Source: Dallia pectoralis (taxonomy: Eukaryota; Chordata; Actinopteri; Esociformes; Umbridae). Taken from it: a stretch of 64,000 bases of DNA. Positions within the stretch are counted from its first letter, which is position 1; each line of letters begins with the position of its first letter. Positions 22,583 through 34,637 of this stretch are shown one piece after another. The notes under the pieces are model-generated. The model was not told where the DNA came from and ran no database searches. It was given only the letters and a program-made list of their open reading frames with translations. The position numbers and the translations under genes are program-made. The stretch lies in contig CM055749.1 of NCBI GenBank assembly GCA_029465975.1, positions 11,993,071 to 12,057,070 on the forward strand. Direction: 5' to 3'.

Positions 22583-23158
22583 TCACAGTAGTTCTGTAGA
22601 TGTATCCATCGTATGTTTCAGTTTGTATGGAAACAGTAGTTCTGTAGATATATCCATCGTATGTTTCAGTTTGTATGGAAACAGTAGTCCTGTAGATGTA
22701 TCCATCGTATGTTTCAGTTTGGATGGAAACAGTAGTCCTGTAGATGTATCCATCATATGTTTCAGTTTGGATGGAAACCGTAGTCCTGTAGATGTATCCA
22801 TCATATGTTTCAGTTTGGATTGAAACAGTAGTCCTGTAGATGTATCCATCGTATGTTTCAGTTTGTATGGAAACAGTAGTCCTGTAGATGTATCCATCAT
22901 ATGTTTCAGTTTGGATGGAAACAGTAGTCCTGTAGATGTATCCATCGTATGTTTCAGTTTGTATGGAAACAGTAGTTCTGTAGATGTATCCATCATATGT
23001 TTTAGTTTGGATGGAAACAGTAGTCCTGTAGATGTATCCATCGTATGTTTCAGTTTGTATGGAAACAGTAGTCCTGTAGATGTATCCATCGTATGTTTCA
23101 GTTTGTATGGAAACAGTAGTTCTGTAGATGTATCCATCGTATGTTTCAGTTTGGATCT
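22583..23158 (+). repeat. 48-bp minisatellite, 12 units, interrupted by a LINE
   Basis: The unit contains gtagatgtatccatcgtatg and tttcagtttgtatggaaaca, with G/T and T/C variants. It reads as a stop-free 16-residue repeat on the - strand and as a similar repeat on the + strand, so the 192- and 146-codon frames are by-products. The last unit stops at 'cagtttggat', where the LINE begins. The rest of a unit, 'ggatggaaacagta', appears on the far side at about 24744. Confidence 0.93.
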
Positions 23159-24742
23159 CATCTCATCTTCAACCGCTTATCCGGGGTCGGGTCGCGGGGG
23201 TAGCAGCTCTAGCAGGGGACCCCAAACTTCCCTTTCCCGGGCAACATTAGCCAGCTCTGACTGGGGAATCCCGAGGCGTTCCCAGGCCAGTGTGGAGATA
23301 TAATCTCTCCACCTAGTCCTGGGTCTTCCCCGAGGTCTCCTCCCAGCTGGACGTGCCTGGAACACCTCTCTAGGGAGGCGCCCAGGTGGCATTCGTACAA
23401 GATGCCCGAACCACCTCAACTGGCTCCTTTCTACGCAAAGGAGCAGCGGCTCTACTCCGAGTTCCTCTCGGATGACTGAGCTTCTCACCCTATCCCTAAG
23501 GGAGAGGCCAGCCACCTTTCTGAGAAAACCCATCTCGGCCGCTTGTACCCGCGATCTCGTTCTTTTGGGCATGACCCAGCTTTCATGACCATAGGTGAGG
23601 GTAGGAACAAAGATTGACCGGTAGATCGAGAGCTTTGCCTTCCGGAAGCAAATGCAACACCGCCCCCCGCTGCTCCAATCCTCCGACCAATCTCCCGCTC
23701 CATTGTTCCCTCACTCGCGAACAAGACCCCAAGGTACTTGAACTCCTTCACTTGGAGTAAGGACTCATGCCCTACCCGGAGTAGGCACTCCACCGGTTTC
23801 CTGCTGAGAGTCATGGCCTCAGATTTAGAGGTGCTAACCCTCATCCCAGCCGCTTCACACTCGGCTGCGAACCGATCCAGTGAGTGCTGAAGGTCACCGA
23901 CCGATGAGGCCATCAGGACCACATCATCCGCAAAAAGCAGTGATGTGACCATCAGCCCACCGAACGGGAACCCCTCCCCCCCATGACTACGCCTTGATAT
24001 CCTGTCCATGAATATTACAAACAGGACTGGTGACAAAGCGCAGCCCTGGCGGAGGCCAACCCCCACCGGGAACGAATCCGACTTACTGCCGAGAACACGG
24101 ACACAGCTCATGATTTGAGCGTACAGAGATTGGATGGCCCTGAGAAGAGACCCCCTCACCCCATACTCCCGCAGCACCTCCCACAAAAGATCCCGGGGTA
24201 CCCGGTCATACGCCTTCTCCAGATCCACAAAACACATGTAGACTGGATGGGCATACTCCCAGGCCCCCTCCAGGATCCTTGCGAGAGTAAAGAGCTGGTC
24301 CGTGGTTCCCCGGCCAGGACGAAAACCGCATTGTTCCTCTTCAATCTGAGGTTCGACTATTGGCCGAACCCTCCTTTCCAGCACTTTGGAGTACACTTTA
24401 CCAGGGAGGCTGAGGAGTGTGATACCTCTGTAATTGGCACACACTCTCTGGTCCCCCTTTTTGAAGAAGGGAACCACCACCCCGGTCTGCCACTCCTCTG
24501 GCACTGTCCCAGACTTCCATGCAATGTTGAAGAGGCGTGTCAACCAAGACAGCCCTTCCCCACCCAAAGCTTTTAGCATTTCTGGACGAATCTCATCAGT
24601 CCCTGGGGCTTTGCCACTGTGGAGTTGTTTGACTACCTCAGCGACTTCCCCCAGGGAAACTGACGATGACCCTCCATCAGCCTCCAGCTCTGCCTCTGTA
24701 CTAGAGGGCGTGTAGGTCGGATTCAGGAGCTCCTCAAAATAA
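23159..24742 (-). mobile_element. RTE/Rex-like non-LTR retrotransposon, 5'-truncated
   Basis: The - strand encodes a reverse transcriptase from about 24700 down to 23180. It opens with LHSGKAPGTDEIRPEMLK, continues with NYRGITLLSLPGKVYSKVLE, CGFRPGRGTTDQLF, the catalytic LLFADDVVLM (about 23940-23910) and FKYLGVLF, and ends with RTRSRVQAAEMGFLRKVAG and the RRPRGRPRTRWRDYIS tail. The endonuclease domain is absent. A frameshift or deletion near 23600-23660 separates the RT core from the tail. The 3' end 'ccggataagcggttgaagatgag' is typical of the family. The clade (RTE/Rex3-like) is from memory. Confidence 0.88.
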
Positions 24743-27700
24743 TGGATGGAAACAGTAAAAGTAAATGTTGAACTTTTCTTACCTGATGCATGCACACACG
24801 GTTATGCAATGCACTCTTGGTGAGATAGAGCCTCAAGTCTACGCAGTTAATGAATTTGTGATGCCATAGAATTCTCCTTGTGAGGCCGTTGCTATAGTGT
24901 TGTTGCTTGGTAACTTAGCTGCTGGCTAGGCTATGCATCAAAGTAGGCAACTTGCATTGATAACTTAATTTAATTGCAGTTTGTTTTAAAACAATAAACC
25001 AAACAACACTGCTGCATTATTACACCCCCCCCCCACCATGTGTATTTGATTTTGATGAATACTGAATAACGAGTGATTCAGGCTATTATGAAACGCTAGA
25101 TATTTTTGCTAAAGTAACAATTTTGTCCCTGTCTTAACGTTACATTTATTTTTTGGATGGATAGTAGTCAATATATTGTATAAGAATGTTTTAGGTTAGG
25201 CTGGGCAGTGTGAGCAAATACCTGAATCATAATTAATCAGGTAGTTTCACTTGGAGACGTTTTGGTAAGTCGTGTAATGGAAATGCTATCGAAAACCACG
25301 CGTTGTTGCTTCACAATAGTCAAACAAATGAAAACAATGAAGCTGGCCTGTTGACCTCTGTAACTGGAAGTGGGACCAGTGAGAGTATTGCAAAAGGTGT
25401 TGAATGTCCGTACAGAAGTGGACTCCTCCCACACTAGAGAACTATAGTGGTTCAGAAACAACCGCGGCAGCCTCAGTTAATGTTTCTCATATCAATCAAT
25501 GCACCATACAAATGGCTGACATTCTCTTTAACCACCATATTCATTTTATTCCCTACTTTATTTTTATTTGTTGTTATGAAATGATCCCTCTTTTGAAAAT
25601 GCAACATTTCCTTATTTCCTTTGTTATCATTTCTAAAAACAGTTTGGCTAAAATTAGCTTTTACAGAAAATAAAAAATGGTGCAAGAGAATAAACAAGGC
25701 AGAGAGTGGGTCCATTAGTGAGGATGGGTTATTGGCTGACTTGCCTCTTCTCATGGCGGCCCATTAAAAGTGGTAATGTCTGCCCGCAGCAGCGCCTGGG
25801 GAAACAGAAGGAGGCCATGGAAGGCATATTTCACATGCATCAGACACTGGAATTAAATAGACCAATGTTCCCTAAAAAGACTGAAGTACATCTCTTTCTG
25901 ATGTGCGTCCCGGGCGAAAATTCATTGATCTTAGAATGTCCCTTGGCAATTATAAAATATTAAATCCAAGTCACACTTTTCGGCTCCAGTTTAAGATGAT
26001 TATTTTTTTCTCTCTCGCTTTCGCCCTGCTCTCCCATTTGATCAATTTAAAAACAGTTTGGGAATGGATGTTAATAAAAAAAGACTGCACTAATAATAAT
26101 AACATGCTCCAAACTCAAAGTTATATTTTATGTGGCAGTGATTTCTCTCTTCCTTTTTTTAAAATTTTCTTTGACTATTCCTTGCGTTAAATAATAGCTC
26201 AAATCCAGCAGGAAATAGATGGCTCTCTAAATATATCACCCCAGAATGCCTTAACAGGTCTATTAAGCCATCCAGATTGCTTTAATTTGTCCACACTGGG
26301 AATTGGGACGTGTATGATAACGTTATTTCTAAACATAAGGTCTGCTGTACTCGGTCTCTGATGCTAGTTTTGCTTCCAGAGCTCTGAGGGCGACAGACAT
26401 TTGTCATCTGCTTTTCATTTACTATTGGCCTGTGCCCCTCCGCCCTCACCCCACGTCTGTCCTACACGACTAGAAAAGGGCACTGCACTCAATTGCCCGA
26501 ATCATTACATTTAACGTTTATGTCCATAAATGTACACACCCAGCTGTTTGACAAGGCACATAGTTCATTCAGCTCTCTGCTTTTTTGTGTTTTGCCTAAT
26601 TAAGATTTAGAAATTCACTCGTTGAGACTCTAACGTACAGTGTACTTTAGCCTCCGCTATCCGCTATACTGTTTTTCCTTTTTCTGTTAAGGAAAGAGAA
26701 GGCATCTGCTTGGTGAAGCTTTACTTTATAATTCGCAAGCCCAAATAACTGTACAATCCTGGCTTTTCTGACATAATTTCAGCAGTAATCAGACATCCCA
26801 TAGCTCTCTATAGGAAGAAAAGGAAGAAAGAAAGAGAAAATACTTTCAGCTTTTTGAGAAGTGCTCAACATTTGTCTGTTTTGTTTAACCTGTGTTAATA
26901 TGTTATTGATGTAGTATGTTATACTTGATATACAACAAGATTGTGTATTACAATGTTTTTGTTGCATGTCATCTGGGTGAAATTTTAGCAATAAACTCAC
27001 TTCTGAAATATTAAGACAACATACCGAAGCTGCTATAAATGTGCCTGATATTCTGGAATCTGGTGGAAAAACCTTTCTGTAACTGAATAGTGGAATAATT
27101 ACCATTCAAGAACTGAGCGAATGAATTCAAATAAACAGTCTGATTGCCCTTTTTTTAGCGTCAGTGACATGCCCGACAGAGGGTAAGTTCTATGTTGTGG
27201 TTGGATTCGGATTGGCTGCTCAACATTTATAACTAAACGAACAAGGCCCTTTTGACAAATGTACTTGCTGTTCCCCCGAAACCCATAAGATCGGTGCCGC
27301 CCCGGGAAAATTGAGTTTTATGGTCTTTTTGTCTCATTCCGTTTTGATTCATTATCACATGTATTTTTTAGATTGCATCAATTATGTAGTTGTTGGACTA
27401 ATGAACACTCTCTTGTCTGATAGATAGAACTTTGAGAGTTGTGCCGAACCAGATTTGGTCTGCCCAGATTGCGTCAGTGTGGGCGATTTCATGTCATGTC
27501 AGTTGAGTGCGATAGATGTGGTCTTGCTTAAGGACTGACGTATGGGGGTTTGTCATTGTTTATATACAGTACACACATGATGAGGTACAGGGAACCAGGG
27601 GAAATAAACATACCTCCTGGATCGGACAGGATTACTCTATGCACTTTGTTGTGTGTGTGTGTGCCTGTCAGCTAGCGTGTGCACATAAGTGTGTGGTCCC

Positions 27701-27805
27701 CAATGGAGGGCTTGACCCGTTGACAAGCGCTAAACAGGCCCCTGCTGTCTTTATTACCTGTCCTTTACATTTGCTTTGCTGTCTGACACTGAGTATACTG
27801 CCACA
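24743..27805. other. Intronic sequence, possible conserved non-coding block
   Basis: No exon recognised. The stretch at about 25780-26330 is AT-rich, non-repetitive and free of mobile-element sequence, and could be a conserved regulatory block. A short C run lies at 25026-25035. The small frames have no family resemblance. Confidence 0.4.
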
Positions 27806-28858
27806 GCATATTGCAGGGCCCTAGGTTCCTGTATTTACTGCTGCAGTGTCAGTACAGCATATTGCAGGGCCCTGGGTTCCTGTGTTTACTGCCACAGTGT
27901 CAGTACAGCATATTGCAGGGCCCTGGGTTCCTGTATTTACTGCTGCAGTGTCAGTACAGCATATTGCAGGGCCCTGGGTTCCTGTGTTAACTGCCACAGT
28001 GTCAGTACAGCATATTGCAGGGCCCTGGGTTCCTGTGTTTACTGCCACAGTGTCAGTACAGCATATTGCAGGGCCCTGGGTTTCTGTGTTTACTGCCACA
28101 GTGTCAGTACAGCATATTGCAGGGCCCTAGGTTTCTGTGTTTACTGCCACAGTGTCAGTACAGCATATTGCAGGGCCCTGGGTTCCTGTGTTTACTGCCA
28201 CAGTGTCAGTACAGCATATTGCAGGGCCCTGGGTTTCTGTGTTTACTGCCACAGTGTCAGTACAGCATATTGCAGGGCCCTGGGTTCCTGTGTTTACTGC
28301 CACAGTGTCAGTACAGCATATTGCAGGGCCCTGGGTTTCTGTGTTTACTGCCACAGTGTCAGTACAGCATATTGCAGGGCCCTGGGTTCCTGTGTTTACT
28401 GCCACAGTGTCAGTACAGCATATTGCAGGGCCCTGGGTTTCTGTGTTTACTGCCACAGTGTCAGTACAGCATATTGCAGGGCCCTGGGTTCCTGTGTTTA
28501 CTGCCACAGTGTCAGTACAGCATATTGCAGGGCGCTGGGTTCCTGTGTTTACTGCCACAGTGTCAGTACAGCATATTGCTGGGCCCTAGGTTCCTGTGTT
28601 TACTGCCACAGTGTCAGTACAGCATATTGCAGGGCCCTGGGTTTCTGTGTTTACTGCCACAGTGTCAGTACAGCATATTGCAGGGCCATGGGTTCCTGTG
28701 TTTACTGCCACAGTGTCAGTACAGCATATTGCAGGGCGCTGGGTTCCTGTGTTTACTGCCACAGTGTCAGTACAGCATATTGCTGGGCCCTAGGTTCCTG
28801 TGTTTACTGCCACAGTGTCAGTACAGCATATTGCAGGGACCTGGGTTCCTGTGGATTG
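27806..28858 (+). repeat. 51-bp minisatellite, 21 units
   Basis: The unit is about gcatattgcagggccctggg plus ttcctgtgtttactgccaca and gtgtcagtaca. As a stop-free multiple of three it makes several 90- to 365-codon false frames on both strands. Units with ggttcc and ggtttc alternate strictly through the middle, and the pair 'gggcgctggg' plus 'ttgctgggcccta' recurs 204 bp (four units) later, showing higher-order duplication. Confidence 0.95.
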
Positions 28859-30682
28859 TATGCTGTGCAGTAGAAGTTTAATAATCTACCATTGACTGTG
28901 AACACAATGGCTTTGGGTGTGTTTGGATATCAGGCATCACTTGAGGTGTAACTCGGCAGCATGGGAGCCGCTGGGCATTCCTGCATCTGCCCGCCCGAGG
29001 TGCCCGCCCAAGGTGCCCGCCCCAAGTGCAGGAAGAATGAACTACTTGCTTTTAAAAGATAGGTAATTATTATGGCAGACAAGCGCGTTTATTTAATACA
29101 GAGTCAATATGTAGATATGGTTTTCTACATACACACATAGATAAATGCCTGAGAATAAAACGGCTGTTTCTGTGGAGCAGTTTGCCAAATTGCTGTGCAG
29201 GAGAACAGACACGTTTTTCAGGACGTCTTAAACTGTAGAGAGGGGTGAGGTATCCAGGTAGTGGGATGTTGTGCCTCTAAAAGCTGAAGAGACAGTTGGA
29301 AATGCGCTTTCACCGCATGCTTTCCTTCTTTGTGTTCCCACAACCTGTTAAAAATTAAATTCAGGTTTTGGTTGTGTCAACAGTAGGTAGTATTACATTG
29401 TGAGTTTCAGTTTAGTTTCTGGTGCATCTATTTAATACATTAAGATACTCTCTGTCTGTCCTCTCCAGACCCAGGGTGTTAATCAGAACTGCTCTTCAGT
29501 TCAGAGATTACTCCACCTGCTTATGTTTTAACTACACACTGTCAGGTGGGGATTGGTGACAGCAGCGCTGGTACCAAGCGTAACATTTTAGCAACGGCTA
29601 AAAGCGGCAAGTCCCCATTTACATCAATTTGAGATCAAGGACCAGTTCAGAATTTGAACATCCACCGGAAAATCTCCTCTCTCATCTGTCAGTAATGTGT
29701 GTAATCCATCCCTGGGTGCAGTAGGTTTCAGTGCATGTTTCTGGGAAGTGAAAAGTTTAGCTTCTTTGTATGAGGTTTTATTGGGGGGGTGGGCGGCGTG
29801 GGGGTTATGACAGCTCTGTGGGGAGGAGTCTGGTGCTGTGATCTACACTTTTGCAAGTAGAACCCAACCTATTTTCCGGTGAAGGGGTCTATATGAAGCC
29901 CATTACAATGGGGAATGGTTCTCTGCTGATGTCCCTAACTACTGACGGTTACTCTATTCAACCCAATTATGTCATATCTTTCTGGAATCTTCTCAGTAAC
30001 GTGTTCACCAGCCAGTCATCTGCAACTCTTTCCTGAGTAGCTTTTTGAATACTGTTAACTAGTTCAAGTCCCTGTTTAGGCGCGATTCACTTTAACAAAG
30101 ACATCAAAGCCTTGAACCAAAGTCCTCATTTGGCATCTTTCTTAGAAGTAGCTAACCATCACTAACAAAACAGGCCTACTGGTGCCTTGGCTATTAACTC
30201 AGTCACCACCCTCTCATTCAACTAGAATTAAAAATTTAAAACCACAAGAAATGACACAGCCCCACCATTTTTAAAGTAAAGTGTGTAAAAACCAACAAGG
30301 GCTCATTAGCAGGGTACTTCTAAAGACAAGCATTGAGACTTGAGACTCATTACACGTTCCCCATTTTAACTTTAATTGGGTTCATTGTATATATGAAATG
30401 CACTGAATATTTAATGTAAAAAAAGTTTGGCATAACTGATACTTTCTGAACAGCAGATCTGAAGATACTTGCCCTGTTAAATTGTCCAGCTTATCAAGCA
30501 TGCATTAGCATACAAGTGTTCTTTTTAATTGCTCTAAGTAGAATTGAGAAAGGAAACGTACGGACTGGGTTGTTGAATGATAGTATGGTGGTTCTGTGCT
30601 AAAAGACAGAGAAAGCCAATGAAAGCTTTGTTGTTCCACTATTTGCTATCGACCAGGCGCTAGGGCTAAACATTTTGTAATT
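28859..30682. other. Intronic sequence, nothing recognised
   Basis: Contains a short repeat of 'gaggtgcccgcccaaggtgcccgcccc' (28995-29028) and otherwise unique sequence. Confidence 0.4.
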
Positions 30683-33600
30683 AGTTTTTGTTATATCGGA
30701 CTGTGTTTTTGTTATATCGGACTGTGTTTATGTTATTATCGGACTGTGTTTATGTTATATCGGACTGTGTTTATGTTATTATCGGACTGTGTTTTTTTTA
30801 TATCGGACTGTGTTTTTTGTTATATTGGACTGTGTTTTTTTGTTATATCGGAATGTGTTTATGTAATATCGGTCTGTGTTTTTGTTATATCGGACTGTGT
30901 TTTTTTGTTATATCGGACTGTGTTTATGTTATATCAGACTGTGGTTTTTTGTTATATCGGACTGTGTTTTTTTGTTATATAGGACTGTGGTTTTTTGTTA
31001 TATCGGTCTGTGTTTTTGTTATATCGGACTGTGGTTTTTTGTTATATCGGACTGTTTTTTTTGTTCTATCGGACTGTGTTTTTTTGTTATATCGGTCTGT
31101 GTTTATGTTATATCGGACTGTGTTTTTGTTATATCGGACTGTGTTTATGTTATATCGGACTGTGGTTTTTTGTTATATCGGACTGTGGTTTTTTGTTATA
31201 TCGGACTGTGTTTATGTTATATCGGACTGTGGTTTTTTGTTATATCGGTCTGTGTTTTTGTTATATCGGACTGTGGTTTTTTGTTATCGGGCTGTGTTTT
31301 TGTTATATCGGACTGTGGTTTTTGTGTTTTTGTTATATCGGACTGTGTTTATCGGACTGTGTTTTTGTTATATCGGTCTGTGTTTTTGTTATATCGGACT
31401 GTGTTTTTTGTTATATCGGACTTTTTTTTGTTATATCGGTCTGTGTTTATGTTATATCGGACTGTGTTTTTTGTTATATCGGACTTTTTTGTTATATCGG
31501 ACTGTGTTTATGTTATATTTATGTTATATCGGACTGTGGTTTTTTGTTATATCGGTCTGTGTTTATGTTATATCGGACTGTGTTTTTTGTTATATCGGAC
31601 TGTGTTTTTTATATCGTTATATCGGACTGTGTTTTTTGTTATATAGGACTGTGGTTTTTTGTTATATCGGTCTTTTTTGTTATATCGGACTGTGTTTTTT
31701 TGTTATATCGGTCTGTGTTTTTTGTTATATCGGACTGTGTTTTTTTATCGTTATATCGGACTGTGTTTTTGTTATATCGGACTGTGTTTATGTTATATCG
31801 GACTGTGGTTTTTGTGGTTTTTGTTATATTATATCGGACTGTGTTTTTTTGTTATATCGGATGTGTTTTTTTGTTATATCGGATATCTGTGTGTTTTTTT
31901 CGGACTGTTATATCGGACTGTGGTTTTTCTGTGTTTTTGTTATATCGGACTGTGTTTTTGTTATATCGGACTGTGTTTTTGTTATATCGGACTGTGTTTT
32001 TTGTTTATCGGACTGTTATATCGGACTGTGTTTTTTGTTATATCGGACTGTGTTTTTGTTATATCGGTCTGTGTTTATGTTATATCGGACTGTGTTTTTT
32101 TTTGTTATATCGGACTGTGTTTATGTTATATCGGTCTGTGTTTTTGTTATATCGGACTGTGGTTTTTTTGTTATATCGGACTGTGTTTATGTGGTTTTTG
32201 TTATATCGGACTGTGTTTTTGTTTATTGTGTTTTTTGTTATATCGGTGGTTTTTTGTTATATCGGACTGTGTTTATGTTATATCTGTGTTTTTTTTGTTA
32301 TATCGGACTGTGTTTTTTGTTATATCGGACTGTGTTTTTGTTATATCGGACTGTGTTTTTTGTTATATCGGACTGTGACTGTGTTTTTTGTTATATCGGA
32401 CTGTGTTTTTTGTTATATCGGACTGTGTTTTTTGTTATATCGGACTGTGTTTTTGTTATATCGGACTGTGTTTATGTTATATCGGACTGTGTTTTTTTGT
32501 TATATCGGACTGTGGTTTTTTGTTATATCGGACTGTGTTTATGTTATATCAGACTGTGGTTTTTTGTTATATCGGACTGTGTTTTTGTTATATCGGACTG
32601 TGGTTTTTTGTTATATCGGTCTGTGTTTTTGTTATATCGGACTGTGTTTTTTGTTATATATCGGACTGTGGTTTTTTGTTATATCGGACTGTGTGTTTTT
32701 TTATATCGTTGTATCGGACTGTGTTTTTTTTTGTTATATCGGTCTGTGTTTTTTTGTTATATCGGACTGTGGTTTTTTGTTATATCGGACTGTGTTTTTG
32801 TTATATCGGACTGTGGTTTTTGTTATATCGGACTGTGTTTTTGTTATATCGGACTGTGTTATATCGGACTGTGGTTTTTTGTTATATCGGACTGTGTTTA
32901 TGTTTTTTTTGTTATATCGGACTGTGGTTTTTTTTGTTATATCGGATGTGTTTTTGTTATATCGGACTGTGTTTTTTGTTATATCGGACTGTGTTTATTG
33001 TTTTTGTTATATCGGACTGTGTTTTTTTATATCGGACTGTGGTTTTTTGTTATATCGGACTGTGTTTTTGTTATATCGGACTGTGGTTTTTTGTTATATC
33101 GGACTGTGTTTTTTTGTTATATCGGACTTGTTTTTTTGTTATATCGGACTGTGTTTTTGTTATATCGGACTGTTTTATGTTATATCGGACTGTGGTTTTT
33201 TGTTATATCGACTGTGTTTTTTATATCGGACTGTGGTTTTTTGTTATATCGGACTGTGTTTTTGTTTTTGTGGTTTTTTTGTTATTATATCGGACTGTGT
33301 TTTTGTTATATCGGACTGTGGTTTTTTGTTATATCGGACTGTGTTTTTTATATCGTTATATCGGACTGTGTTTTTGTTATATCGGACTGTGGTTTTTTTG
33401 TTATATCGGACTGTGTTTATATATGTGTTTTTTTATTATATCGGACTGTGTTTTTTTGTTATATCGGACTGTTATATCGGACTGTGGTTTTTTGTTATAT
33501 CGGACTGTGTTTTTTATATCGTGTATTTTTTGTTATATCGGACTGTGTTTTTTTGTTATATCGGACTGTGGTTTATTTTTGTTATATCGGTCTGTGTTTT

Positions 33601-34637
33601 TGTTATATCGGACTGTGGTTTTTTGTTATATCGGACTGTTTTTTATATCGGACTGTGTTTTTGTTATATCGGACTGTGTTTATGTTATATCGGACTGTGG
33701 TTTTTTGTTATATCGGACTGTGTTTTTTGTTATATCGGACTGTGTTTATGTTATATCGGACTGTGGTTTTTTGTTATATCGGTCTGTGTTTTTGTTATAT
33801 CGGACTGTGGTTTTTTTTTATATCGGACTGTGTTTTTTTATATCGGACTGTGTTTATGTATATCGGACTGTGGTTTTTGTTATATCGGACTGTGTTTTTG
33901 TTATATCGGACTGTGTTTTTTATATCAGTTATATCGGACTGTGTTTTTTGTTATATCGGTGTGTGGTTTTTTGTTATATCGGACTGTGTTTTTGTTATAT
34001 CGGACTGTGGTTTTTTGTTATATCGGTCTGTGTTTTTGTTATATCGGACTGTGGTTTTTTGTTATATCGGACTGTGTTTTTGTTATATCGGACTGTGGTT
34101 TTTTTTTGTTATATCGGACTGTGTTTTTGTTATATCGGACTGTGGTTTTTTGTTATATCGGTCTGTGTTTTTGTTATATCGGACTGTGGTTTTTTGTTAT
34201 ATCGGACTGTGTTTTTTGTTCTATCGGACTGTGGTTTTTTGGTATATCGGTCTGTGTTTATGTTATATCGGACTGTGTTTTTTGTTATATCGGACTGTGT
34301 TTATGTTATATCGGACTGTGTTTTTTGTTATATCGGACTGTGTTTATGTTATATCGGACTGTGGTTTTTTGTTATATCGGACTGTGGTTTTTTATTATAT
34401 CGGACTGTGTTTATGTTATATCGGACTGTGTTTTTTTGTTATATCGGACTGTGGTTTTTTGTTATATCGGACTGTGTTTTTGTTATATCGGACTGTGTTT
34501 TTTTGTTATATCGGTCTGTGTTTTTGTTATATCGGACTGTGGTTTTTTGTTATATCGGACTGTGGTTTTTTGTTATATCGGACTGTGGTTTTTTGGTATA
34601 TCGGTCTGTGTTTATGCTATATCAGTTTGTGTTGCTA
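30683..34637 (+). repeat. 3.95-kb satellite-like array of a ~20-bp unit
   Basis: About 190 head-to-tail units of gttatatcggactgtgtttt in which the T run varies from about 3 to 9 bases. Common variants are tcggtctgtg, gactgtgg and tttatgttat; some units are truncated. No forward frame of the unit contains a stop, so 1316- and 1259-codon frames run through the array. They are not genes: the sequence drifts between frames with T-run length and all frames are equally open. The variable T runs suggest slippage superimposed on unequal exchange. Confidence 0.96.

Noticed and set aside
22583..23158. CRISPR-like array
   Set aside because: The units are contiguous repeats without unique spacers, in a vertebrate genome; no cas genes.
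27776..28881. 365-codon Cys-rich repeat protein
   Set aside because: 51-bp array, open in several frames on both strands.
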